Part shown: positions 20,701 to 32,516 of the stretch, one piece after another
How the letters are laid out: every line of letters begins with the position of its first letter
Position numbering within the stretch: the first letter of the stretch is position 1
NCBI RefSeq assembly: GCF_000189635.1
Contig: NW_002476334.1
Coordinates: 1-64,000 of the forward strand
Source: Tetrahymena thermophila SB210
Taxonomy: Eukaryota > Ciliophora > Oligohymenophorea > Hymenostomatida > Tetrahymenidae
Length of the DNA: 64,000 bases
Direction: 5' to 3'
Position numbers and translations under genes: made by a program
Notes under the pieces: generated by a model
The model's database searches: none
What the model saw: the letters and a program-made list of their open reading frames with translations, nothing else
Told to the model about the DNA's origin: nothing

Positions 20701-23612
20701 TAAGTTTTATCATCTCTTAATTAAAATAAATATTAAATCAATTAAATATAAAAATATTACCCAGTGTTTTTAATTTACTTAATTTATTTTTCATATAACC
20801 TTGATAGAACTTTAAACCTCCTAAACAAAAATTTTTTTAATTTTAATAAAAAAGTAATTTAAAATTAATAATAACAAATATTAATTTTTCTGCAAAAATA
20901 TTTTTTCTATGACTATTTTTACTATGTATGAATATAACTCATTTTTTTTATTTAAATTAAGTAAGATATTTTAGAATTGATAAAAAAATGTTTAAAATAA
21001 TTTAAAATGACATATATTTTTTTCTAAAATTGTTTACTTTTAGTTTGATAAAATTACTGATAATATTTTTTTTTATTAAAAGCGAAAATATTCAGCGCAT
21101 GATATCACTTCTTAAGGAAGAGATTAATGAAATTACAGGTCAATAATCAAATCAAAAAAGGTTTTAAAATATTAACCAAACAGAAGAGAATATTCAAAAG
21201 AAAGATGAGCAAAAAAAGTAGCAAACAAAGGAAGAAAAGATGAAAAAATAATAAGAAATGATAAAACAAGAATTTATGCGTAAATAACAACAATTTTAGT
21301 AAAAAAATTAAAATATGATAGAATAGGAAACTAGTAGCCAATAATAAATATCTAATATATAGCAAGAATAAAAAAATACTAATACAATTAAATAATCAAG
21401 TTAATAACCTCGTTTAAGCGCTGGGTTAAGTTAAGGTGATTGCGGCGATAGCGTAGTAAGCTGTGAAGATGACGATGAAGAAGATAGTGATGGATTTGCT
21501 TTAGAAAAAGATGAAGAATTTGGAGAAGATGAATAGCTGATATAAAAGGAATACATAAATGACTGTGATGCAGTGTGTAGTTATTGCCATTACCCAGTAG
21601 AATAAAGTGAATATGGACTTTATTGCTATATTTCTGAAGATAATCTTATATATTATTGTCTTAATTTAAATAGCAATTACAGTTTACATTAGAAAGAAAC
21701 TTTACTAAATTAGTTCAAAGGGTATAGAATAGAAACTTGTGGACACTATATTCATAGAAAATGTAAAGAAAAGCTATAAAAAACAAATATCAATCAGATT
21801 TTACAAAAACGTGTGCTTTTTTCAACTCCTTATGAAAATTTATGCGGACAGTGCAAGGGTCTTAGCAATTTATTTTTACCAATTGTCCTTTCTAAATAAA
21901 TAAAATTGTTTTCATTTTTTAAATTACAAAAAATTTTAGATAAGTAAAAATTGATAAATAACAAAGTTTCTTAACTTTGGAATCTTAATTAAGAATAATT
22001 TGAATAACTTGTAAACAAGTTCCAAACTCATATTAAAAAGGTTAATATTCATATAGATAAATCAAAAAGCCCAGAATAAGTTTAGTAATAGTAGCAATCA
22101 TCATTACAAGAACAGTAAAAAATAATCGAAATAATATCTGACTAATTTACATAGATACTTCAATTAAAAATTAGTACCAACCAGCTAAAGCTTAATAATA
22201 ATCATGATAATAAAAATAACTAAAGTAAAGGCAGATAGAGCTTTACTGACGAAGACATTCACGAAGATTATATTCTTTACGTTGGAGAAAGGATTATCAC
22301 CCATTTATCTGATATCCTCATTTTAGCAGGATGGAATCACTTCTTTAATAAATGCTTTAAGGTAGCTTCCAATTTTTTTGCCAGCTTTAGGGAATTTCTT
22401 CATTTGTTTGAATCTAAGCACAAAGAAGAAACTGTGCAGGAAATTAAGTAATAAATCATAAATGATACGAAGGTTTTAGAAGCTCTTGCAAGAGAAGAAT
22501 AACAAATAAATGAAAATAAATTAATTACAATTTAAGAAATAGAAATAAATTATTTCAAAATAGTTTGGAGATGCGCTATTTTGGAAAGACGTGATCACGC
22601 TTTAAGCTTTTTGGCTGCTTATAGATTCATAACTCGTCGTGTATTCGAAATTAAAATTCGAGCATTTTACTATAAATTTATATCAGCGTATAACATGAAG
22701 AATTCGAGCTATCTCGATTTAATTAAAATGGATACTTTTGAGTATGAGATACTGACTCATATTCTACCTTTCATGAAAGCTTCTCTTTCAATTCTGTTTG
22801 TAGTTTTTCATATCAAAACCAGTGAAATAAAGGAACTAGATGATGAAAAATTCGAGTCTGATGTAGACTAGTACAATACATTCCAAAAAATATTAGCAAA
22901 AATAGATTGCTAAGATATTTTTGAATACAAAACAGTTGTTTGTTTGAATATTAATTAAGGATAGAGCATTTAAAATACTGATGCTCTACAGATTTAATCA
23001 TTAAAAATACAGTAACCATCATTCTAGACCTAGATTAATCCTTTCAAAATGGTTATTCTTCCTAAAGATTTTCTTGAATTTAACCGTGTTTTCAGCCTGA
23101 TTAAATGTAGCTATTGCAATGACTATCCTAAATTTGGTGATCCTTATCTTTGTCTCATATGTGAAAAAGTCACATGCAGTATTAAGTGCGATACTACTTA
23201 AGATTGTAAAACAAACATATAGAGAGAGTATGAAGAGACCTATTATTCGTATGAAAGAGATGATGATGATGACCAAAACGCATATAAAACACTAAAAAAG
23301 AAAAGTAGAAAGATGGGAAATCTTAATAAACATGCAAATCACTATCATGGAGGAAAAACTGCATATTTACATTTAAAAAATGGATAAATAATTTTGGTTA
23401 ACTATCCTAAAAACATCTTTTACGGATGGATATACACAGATGAATATGGTTAAATCCCCAACCCTAAAAATAACAAGTGGGATCAATTCAAAATAAACTA
23501 TAAAATAGCAAATAAAGTACAAGAAATTTTAATATAATCTAAAATTCCATAAGAAATTTGCTACAATCTTATGTAAGATAGCAATATTTTAATTGACAGA
23601 GATTACATTTGA
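17777..23612 (+). CDS. UBR-type E3 ubiquitin ligase (N-recognin, UBR1/UBR2-like)
   Basis: Recognises destabilising N-terminal residues and ubiquitinates the substrate (Arg/N-degron pathway). Two exons (17777-20592, 21044-23612) give 1,794 residues, close to UBR1. The UBR box zinc finger spans about residues 62-135, with CKSCF, DHLGHKVHY, CDCGD and CSNH in the expected order. A long helical middle follows, with a poly-Ser stretch near residue 340. A charged Q/K/E-rich linker precedes a RING-type finger at about residues 1116-1211 (CSYCHYPVE, TCGHYIHRKC, LCGQCKG). The C-terminal cap carries NHYHGGKTAYLHL and ends in a TGA. The start MRRKEE is the first in-frame ATG. Full domain order supports one gene and not two neighbours. 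Confidence 0.93.
20593..21043 (+). other. Intron of the UBR gene
   Basis: GTAAGAATTT...CTTTTAG, 451 bases, long for this window. Phase 2: exon 1 ends in AT and exon 2 begins with T, making ATT. The spliced length is divisible by three. Confidence 0.8.
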
Positions 23613-23869
23613 TAATATCAAATAGCTCCTGAAAATATTATTTCTTACATGATTACTTAATTAATTAATTCATTAATTTATTTTCTTTGATTACTTAAAA
23701 TCTGTAACAAAATCAAAAGAAAGTTAATAAATTAACAAAAACATTTTTTAAACAAGAAATAATTCTAATTAATACTAATATAATATATAAAAATAAACAA
23801 TTTAATATGATTCTAATATATGCTATCTAAATAAATAAAACATATATATATACATGCATTTGTTTTAAC

Positions 23870-24298
23870 ATGTTACTCAATTTTAAAAGCAATTTTACAT
23901 TATTTCATGATTTATCAAACTATCATTATTATTTAATTTATATTTAAATTTCATGTAGAGACTATAAATTAGTTATAGACAATCAATTTTTATTTAGAAG
24001 ATATGTAGACTATTTGAAAATAAATAAACTATAAATTGCCTCATTTGAGTAGTACTATATAATTAAGTCTGATATAAATAGTAAACTAAAAATAGTTCTC
24101 TAGGATGATATATAGGAAGATTCAAATAAACTCTATCACTTAAAAGCAAAAGATTTCAATCAAATAAATGAAATTTAAATGTCTTGTTTTAAAAATTTAG
24201 AGTATGTAGATTTATTTTAAAATAATAGAAACAATTACATCTAATAAATATTAATTTAATTTGTAGACTTTGATGAACAAAAGCAGTTGAGTGAATGA
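23870..24298 (+). CDS. Hypothetical 142-residue protein
   Basis: An ATG at 23870 opens a frame of 142 codons ending in TGA, with a balanced composition (RDYKLVIDNQFLF, YYIIKSDINSKLKIVLQDD). No domain recognised. It could be an exon of a larger, unfound gene or a chance frame; the length alone is not significant when only TGA stops. It lies just downstream of the UBR gene on the same strand. Confidence 0.35.
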
Positions 24299-24871
24299 AT
24301 CAATCTATTTTTTTTATTGTTTTCAAAATTCAAATGAAGCTTTTCTGATCAATTTTGATAATAAGTTAAAATTTAACAAAAAGTCTACAAAAGAAAACTA
24401 AATTTTAACAATTTTTTAGAAAAAAAATGAATCAAAGAAATACTTCAAAGTTATAAATAGCTCATTCCTTTATAAAATTTTTAAATGGTACAATTTGTAC
24501 CTACAGTATGTGAATGTTAAATATAGCTTTGAAAAGTTTTGAGATAAAAATGAGAAAGTATTTTTCTAAAATTTTCATATAAAAATATAACACTTACAAA
24601 AATTTAAGTCAGATAGATAGATAATATATATTTTTAGTGGAAAAATGTTTTAAGCTATATGTTTTTTTGATTAGATGAGAATGAATTGTTTAGGTATTTG
24701 TTAGTTATTGTTTTTTAGATATTGAGAAAAATTATTCTTTCTTTGTTTATGCATTTGAGGAAATATTTTACTACAGTTTTTAAAGCAAACTCAGTATCAG
24801 TCGATCTATTAAATATGGATTAAATTTTTTGGAACTTAATCTATATTTATTTACGATTGATATCGCTTTAT
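24299..24871. other. Intergenic stretch
   Basis: AT-rich, between the small ORF and the 3' end of the OSCA-type channel gene. Contains a 7-base inverted repeat around one base, GGTACAATTTGTACC at 24487-24501. No gene seen. Confidence 0.5.
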
Positions 24872-27800
24872 TCAAACTGACACTAAACTTCCATTAAAAT
24901 TGTTATTATTTTAGTATATGTTATGATTTTAATTACTTTTACTATGTGAAAACATTTAATAATGTTTCTCATTAGCCAGTTCAGAAGTTATTGGATTCAA
25001 CCTTGAATAAGTTGTCTTGAACCTAGAATATGCTATAGGATATATTTGTTGTTCTTAGTTAGGATTAGGGAATTTAAATAAGCTCTTAATAAGCAAATCA
25101 CTTGGAATTAATATGTAAAGAACTCCACAGAAAATGCTAATTATTTAAAGCACAGTTATAGTTCCACTGCTAATAAAATAAAAAACAGTGCAAGATATTG
25201 GATAAATTCCAACTACAATTTCGAGTGAATTGGTCATCTCCTGAGAAAGCTTTATGCTAACTTATTGCTTGACAGATCGCTTATAAATAACAATGTATTT
25301 CTATGTCCAATACAATAGAATGAATCCAAAAAGGGAAAGAATCAATCCAACAGGAATTATTGGAGAAAAGAATACAGAAATATAAATTGTGTTTATTATC
25401 TCTGCGTAACAAATTTCTATTTCATGAACTGGTCTTTCACATAAAATATTTGCTTCTTCTTAATTAAGAGTGCAATCTTTGCCTTTACGTTATTGCCAAT
25501 ACTTAGCAATTTTTTTGACATTACCCCATAAATCTATTAATTCGATAAAGCAATTGAATGGAGTATCTAGTGCTAGATAGAAAATCATGATATAAATAAG
25601 TCCACCATTACCATATATATTATGAGAATAGTAAATTGCAATAAAAGAAGTAACTAGAGCATTGCTAATAAATAAGGCAATTGAGAGTTTTTAAGCCATA
25701 TTTATTTTATACAAAGAAAAGGTATTATAACATTCATTGTTGACTATGAATTCGAAGGCATATCTCACAACTAATGAGTTAAGCAAGATCATAAAAATAG
25801 AGACAGTTAAATTAGAAAATTAATCCTTTATCAGCTATATTATTGGATTTAGTATTTCAGTATTCTCCTCCATGTAGTTTTCTTGAGTTTTGTATTTATT
25901 AACATCATTTTCATTTTGTTTTTAATGCTCTTAACCATTTAATAAATGTTTGTGTTGGATTATTGTTTTAGATTTATTTTAAAAGTTATTGAATGCAATC
26001 AACTTTTACTATTTAAGTTACTTGCCTACAAAAGAGTATTATGAATAGCCTTCGTTTGAAATATTTTTACTAATAAATTGAGATTAATTTGAATATAAAT
26101 ATTTCTCATCTTCAACATATTAATTATGTAGAATATAGTTTTCACTAGATGTTAAATTAAAATTCTACATAATTGCAGTAGCGTTATTGGATGTTTTTTT
26201 TTTATCTGTTTATTGTTCTCCAGTATTATAGTTCAAAAAATATATTATTACTGTGTAAAGAAGAAGAGTTGTAACTGTATAAATAAAACTGTGAAGCCTT
26301 TTACGAGATTTGTGCTAATCGTCTGTCATAATGTTATCCCATATAATCTCTAAAGGTTCTGGGGCTTTGCATATTTAGAGTTTCTAACCTTCAAAATCTA
26401 ATTCTTTAAACTCCTCTAGAGAAGAACTCTAAAAAGAACTGCATAAATAAGAAAAAATGCTTCTCTCTTCAAAGGTTTCTTCTGCAATATTCAGCACTTA
26501 GTCTCTTTATTTGTCACTCATAAATGATACAAAAGCATATCCATTAAAGTTGTTAGGAACTTTTTCTATTTCATGCATAATTCTTTCTAGTTCCAATAAA
26601 TCTAAATCAGTATTTTCTTTGATTAAATTAGAATTATTTTAGTTTTGAGAACTTGTAATATTATTCTGCAGCAATGAATTACCCTTCTAAGAAGAGCTAA
26701 AAACTGTATTCAATATTTCTTCGAAATCCATGTCGTACCTCTTTGATTTCATTTAAAATCTTTTAACCGCTTGATCTAATTACTTTACATGACTGTGATT
26801 CTTTACATAAACATAATTTATATCTGTGACCTAAATTTTTTCAAATTTTTCACTCTCATCTTGAGTCGCAGATACATCCTAATCTTAATTCTAAATGGTT
26901 AGATTGGATTTTTAATTAGGTGAGAGATCCTGTAAAAATTACTACAGGACATTCGGCCTAATATTTTTTGGAATATTTTTGATCATAACTGTATAATCTG
27001 AAGGAGTTAAATCTAAAACATCACATTCAATATCCTTATAAATTTGATATCTCCTAAAGAATATAAAAGTTATGATTAGTGTTATTACTGTAAAGTAATC
27101 TAAAATATCTTAAAAATATATATAATTCATATCAACGTTTTTGTTGATATAAGAATATTTAGATATAATATTATAGTGGCATTTCTATAGCTCATATGGC
27201 AATTTTTCACCTGTAATTGTATGCTAATTATTTAAAATGCATTCTTTTCCAAGTTAATTTGTGTACAAGTTAAAACCACCAGAAATGAGTAAAATAATTA
27301 TCATAATATAGATGCATTATTTTATAAAGTCAAAGTATAAAGGATATCCACTGCCAAGGAAGAGGAGTTTAATAGGATCATCAAATAAATTAAGAGATTG
27401 CTTTTCTATTTAGTTATCGCAGCAAGGACAGATTTCATATGTCTCAATATTGTTTGGCAAAGGTTTTTAATCCATTCCTACTCTTGTCGCATCAGCATGC
27501 CTTTGCGCTGTATTCCAGTCTGGAGGGACTAATTTTGGATTATATGGCTTTATAATTTAAATATTGCATTTCAGTTCATTCTTCTCTGTTATTTATACAT
27601 TCTTTTTATATACTCCGTTTATTTTCATCTCTCCTTTCATAGTAATAAGTTTACTGATATATTATTTGAAGTTATCAACCTAATTCGGCTCCAAATCCTA
27701 AAATTTATAAGAATTTCCGCTATTATTGTTGTTATTATTTCTCATTTCTTAATTTTATAGGGTTGCCATCAAACTGCCTTCTCTAGCTATTTGTAATTAG

Positions 27801-27934
27801 CTGAAACCATGCTAATAAAACTAATTGTTCGAAGTTTGATTTCTAGGACTAATTACGCCTTGCGTATTATGTTCTGTTTAATGTGATTTTATTGAGTTAT
27901 TATCATTAACCAAAATGCTTCCTCTAAAATTCAT
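24872..27934 (-). CDS. OSCA/TMEM63/CSC1-family mechanosensitive cation channel
   Basis: Osmosensitive or mechanically gated cation channel of the plasma or vacuolar membrane. One uninterrupted frame of 1,020 residues, MNFRGSILVNDNN to a TGA. Order: Asn-rich start, Cys pair (ICPCCDNQIEKQ), a first membrane helix near residues 200-225 (FIKQCIYIMIIILLISGG), a second near 280, then the cytosolic RRM-like domain starting at DYTVMIKNIP, with GYAFVSF in its second half and the family motif EPLEIIWDNIM near residue 530. A block of about eight membrane helices fills residues 540-950, including YNTFSLYKIN and the GNGGLIYIMIFYLALDTP region. The tail is short and N/S-rich. Splitting of the cytosolic domain by a Q/N-rich insert is common in ciliate versions. 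Confidence 0.9.
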
Positions 27935-29301
27935 TCCTAAATGCTATATTCAGTAAGTAGCTAACAGAAATTGATAATTTATTTTAGAATTCAATAAAAT
28001 ATTTTGCTAAATTTAAATGAACTATGCTTATTATTTTGAGGTATATTAACTAAAATAAACTAAATTAAATAATTTTTTTTCAAATTATTATTAATTTGAA
28101 ATAAAGCAAAACTTAAATAAATGTTAACTTATTTCATCCAATCAAAAATAAACAAATAAACTTACAAATCGATACTATTCAATTAGTAAATGATGGCTTA
28201 ATTACTACCTTTAAACTTTTAGTTAGAAAGAGATAATACTTTTGAATTTGGCAAATTTCAATTTAATAATAAATTCAATCTTAAACTGAAAAAAAAAAAA
28301 TAAGTTAGTTACTTTCTCATAAGTATTTGTCACATTTAATAAATATTTACAAAATAAAAAATTTATAAAACTCAAAAGTTAAAATAGTAAATCAGATCAA
28401 GATAGTTCAGGATCTCTTTTGACATAAATTTAGGTTTAGTTACAAAAAATTATATTCAAAATAAAATACTTAGAGAGTTTTCATTTAGTTTTTTACATCA
28501 AAAATTTCACTAAATTCTTTTGGATGATAAGAAATAAGAATTATATTAGCATATAAGCAATGATTTAGATAATTTTTTATAAAGATAAGTTTATTTTTAA
28601 AAATTTTTATTGATTTTAAAATTAGTTTTATGTATTTTCAAAAATCAGTAATTAAAATAAATTTTATTTTTTACAACTTGCCACATAATCAAGCAAACTT
28701 AAAATTTTGCTGAACATTTACAACTATTAATTAAATTAAAATTTCATTTTAACCAATAAAAAATTAATTCTTTTTTTTACAAAGAATAAAATAATTAAAA
28801 ACAAATTTTACTTTTTTAACAAACCAAATCTTACTCTATCTAGATATAACAATATGCCAATTAAAAATTTAGTGGTTTAGATTCCATTAAAAACTAAATT
28901 GGAATATATTTTTAAAAATAACATATACTGTAAATGCTCATTAATTAAGGCAATCCCTAAGTATCATTTTTGCCCAAAAAAAAAGTACCAAATTTCAATT
29001 TTAATTTTAAAATTATACATAAACATTAGGGACCTTTAAAATAGGCTAATCCTTAAAAATGCTTTTATTCTAGATAACCTAAATATAGGTGTGATGATTC
29101 ATTTTGAAAATTTAATATAAATAATATGATTTTAAAATATTTATTCAAATTAAGTGACAAAAATTAATACTTTATAAAATATATATGCAATGAAACTTAC
29201 TTAAATGTTTAACAATAAATTTATTTTAAGGTGTCTATTTTTTGATTTAGATATAATTTTATTTAATAAATTTTTATATAAGTTCATTTTTAAAAGATAA
29301 A
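27935..29301. other. Intergenic region
   Basis: About 1.4 kb, very AT-rich, upstream of the channel gene and downstream of the four-repeat gene. One frame (28190-29107) runs 305 codons without TGA but has no protein-like conservation I can see. Confidence 0.45.
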
Positions 29302-31960
29302 TCATTTTAAATTTTGGTATTCATATATTCCAAACTCGAACTTCCACCATAGATTAATTAAATCTATTAATTCTAAGTTAACATTTACTTATTTTAGGAT
29401 ATGTTTTCCTTATTAAATGTTGAGGAAATTAAATAATTTATATTTCTCAGTCGTTACTAAAATTTCAAGGCAACCATAATCTGGTCTTTTTAAATATTTT
29501 GCAATTATAAAAAAAGTTTTGTCATCATAAGTATTTTCAATTATTTTTAAAATGATATATTTATTTGTTTACATGAATTATTTAATTTCCTTTTTAATTT
29601 ACTCTTGTAACATAGGTAAGAAATTTCCCTTTTCGAATGCAGAGTTTATTATTTTATTTGCTTAATCACTAAGCATTTCAACATCTTAGACATCTTGTTT
29701 GATTTAGTTCAAATTAGAGATTGATTCATTAGATACTGAAGGAGCAGTATGACATTTTTCATCTTCTATAGTTTGCACATACTCGAATTTCCACCATAAC
29801 TTAATTAAATCTATTAATTTTTAGTTAACATTTACTTATTATAGGATATGGTTTCCTTTTTCAATATAGAGGAAATCAACTAATTTGTATTTTTCAGAAG
29901 TGACTAATATTCTTAGCTAGCCAAAATCTGGTTTTTTTTAATCATTTATGAGTATAAAAAAAGTTTTATCATCTAAAGTATTTTCAATTATTTCTAAAAT
30001 GAAATTTTTTTATGCTTGCATGAATTTAATATCCTTTTTAATTTACTCTTGAAACACAGGTAAGAAATTTCCCTTTTCGAATGCAGAGTTTATTATTTTA
30101 TTAACTTAATCACTAAGTACAAAATCATAGTTAATTGTTATTTATTAGTTCAAATTAGAGTTTGATTAATTAATTTACATATTTGGTTATACGTAAGTAG
30201 CTAAATCAAGCTAAGCTTGTTATAAAACATTATTTGCTTATACTGGAGAAGCAAAATCAAGCTAAGTTTGTAAAAAAACATTTTAAGCTTAACCAAATCC
30301 TGAATAAAAGTTTTGCATGTCTTGCTCTAACTTCCACCATACCTTAATTAAATCTATTAATTTGTTGTTAGTGTTTACTTAATTTTAAGTTTGAAATTTA
30401 TTAATAAAGAGGAAATCAACTAATTTGTATTTTTCAGAAGTGACTAATATTCTTAGCTAGCCAAAATTTGGTCTTTTTTAATCATTTACGAGTATATAAA
30501 AAGTTTTATCATCTAAAGTATTTTCAATTATTTCTAAAATGATATTTTGTTTTACTTACATGAATTATTTAATATCATTTTTAATTTAATCTTGAAACAC
30601 AGGTAAGAAATTTCCCTTTTCGAATGCAGAGTTTAATATTTGATTAACATTTTAATAAAAATTAGCGGTTGGTTAATTTAGCTATAAATTTACTACTTTA
30701 TGAGTAGTAAAATCAAGCTAAGTTTAATACTAAGCATTTTAAGCTTAATCAGATGCTGAAGGTGCAGCAGAAATTTATTTTTTATCTTCATTTTTATGCA
30801 TTTCAAACTCAAATATCCACCACGACTTAAATAAATTAATTAGATTTGGTCTTGGATTTGTTAAGTTTAAATTATGATTTTCTTCATTAATATAGAGGAA
30901 ATCAACTGCCTTGAGCTATTCCGAACTAACTAAAATTGTTAGGCTTCCAAATTATGGCCTTTATTGATCATTTACAAATAAATAAAAAGTTTTATCATCT
31001 TAAAAGTTTTAGTGTATTTCTAAAATGATATTTTTATTATTTTACTTAAAAGATTTTATATCATTCGTAATCTATTCTTGATAGTTAACTTTAAAGTTAC
31101 CCTTTTCGAATGCAGAACTTATAATCTTATGTTACGAGCTATCAATTTCTACTTCTTTGTAAGACTATTACAAGGCATTAAATTAAACTTGCTAGAAAGA
31201 TGGTTCTTGGATTGTTTGATAGGCAAACATTAATTATTAAACTTAATTTGATATCTTATTTATATCACCTTAATTGTTAATAAGATCAGCTATTTCTTAT
31301 TACTTTATTTAAAACAACATTTTTGTTTGATTTAAATTGCAATATAAGTTTTAAAAAAACTTTTATTCCTCATCAGAATGCGATTTAGATTTAGCAAAGA
31401 TTTTGTTGAAAAGCTCATCTAATTCACTAGAAATGAATGTATAAAATAGATAATTAATATGATCTTTAGTTTCACTGAGCAGCTATTGCTTAAGGTTACT
31501 TTCATATAGAGCAACATCTTATTAATTCTTGTTTTTGTAGTATTAGTTATAAAAATAGTTTTCATAATTTTTAATGCATATATACAATAAGTCATTATTC
31601 CAGCTCTTATTGTTTTTCTCGTTAAACTCCTTCGTGATTTTATCTAAAATTTAATGAGAATCTTTGAGCATTTTATTGATAAACTTTATATTTTTTATCT
31701 ACTTTTTGGCTCTATTAATAAATTACAATAAAATAAATTTAATTGATATATTATACTTTTTTTTATAGTGCACTCCTTTATAATAATAAAATTAGAAATA
31801 TATGCAATGAGCACATTCAATGATAAAATAATAATCATTTAAGAAATTTAAAAAGAGAATTTCTTACAATCTTCTTTTAAAAATGTACTTTTGAATACTG
31901 CTTGCTTTGTCTGTTGCTATTTTTACTTTCCCTTAATTAATTTCTAAATAAATTAAAATT
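29302..31960 (-). CDS. Protein with four copies of an unrecognised ~115-residue domain
   Basis: I do not recognise the family. The 5' end is unresolved; the last supported exon begins near 31960 (frame ...KIATDKASSIQKYIFKRR). A short intron is likely at about 31700-31747, splicing HYKKK to AKKQIKN in frame. An N-terminal helical region (about 31700-31150) with KSWNNDLLYICIKNYENYF is followed by four units at about 31150-30790, 30650-30310, 30105-29765 and 29660-29305. Each starts SAFEKGNF, contains NDIK.F, N.ILEI, DDKTFY, VNDQ, FG.L.ILV.SE and VDFL.I, and ends LI.L...WW.FE. Linkers carry short repeats of QAQLDFA type. The closely similar units suggest binding or scaffold modules. The protein ends at a TGA at 29302. 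Confidence 0.7.
29305..31150 (-). repeat. Four tandem domain-coding repeats
   Basis: Units of about 340-360 bases within the preceding gene, offset by about 540, 543 and 444 bases. A 35-base block starting AGGTAAGAAATTTCCC is identical at 29614, 30058 and 30601. A 60-base block is identical at 29868-29927 and 30408-30467. The unit closest to the N-terminus (30790-31150) is the most diverged. Confidence 0.85.
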
Positions 31961-32516
31961 TTTTATTAGAATATTCAATATCTAAACTAATCTGATTGCC
32001 TATATAATGCTTGCTTTACTAATAAATTATTATTTTAATTTCTAAAGAAAAATAATATAATCTCATAACATTTTAAAAATTAAAAAATTGAATGAGAAAA
32101 TTAATTCGGCATAATACACTTAGAAATCTAAATTAGATGATATATAATTAGTATTAATTAATTTATTATCTTTTCATTTTTAATTACCATTGAATTTCGA
32201 TAACTCCAAAAAAAAATATTAAAGTTATTCGTTCCTTTTTCTCCCTTAAAATTCTTTAAGCATTAAATTCTGGACTTGTAAAAAATGGGCGGGATTTAAA
32301 TATTTATAGTATGATTAATTTTTTTAAAGAACATATACCATAATATCATTTTGTTTTTAAAAGTTCCACATACTTATCAGTTTTTTTCTGACAAATAAGG
32401 AAAAGATTGATTGATTAATTAATTATTTAATTGAATTGCATTTTATAGAGAGCACAAAAATATATATATTTATCTCATTTAATTTATTTTGCTTTTTTTG
32501 ATAAGAATACATTTAA
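31961..32516. other. Divergent intergenic region
   Basis: Upstream of both the four-repeat gene (minus) and the first kinase (plus). The missing first exon of the four-repeat gene may lie here; I could not fix an ATG and donor that give the right phase. Confidence 0.45.

Noticed and set aside
21147-21365. Hydrophobic 72-residue minus-strand frame
   Set aside because: It is the antisense shadow of the Lys/Gln-rich linker of the UBR gene; AAA/AAG codons read in reverse give Phe and Leu.
28190-29107. 305-codon frame on the plus strand without TGA
   Set aside because: With only TGA as a stop, chance frames of this length are expected in tens of kilobases of AT-rich DNA. The translation is full of Q, K, F and I with no domain-like pattern, and many Gln codons are TAA/TAG in AT runs.
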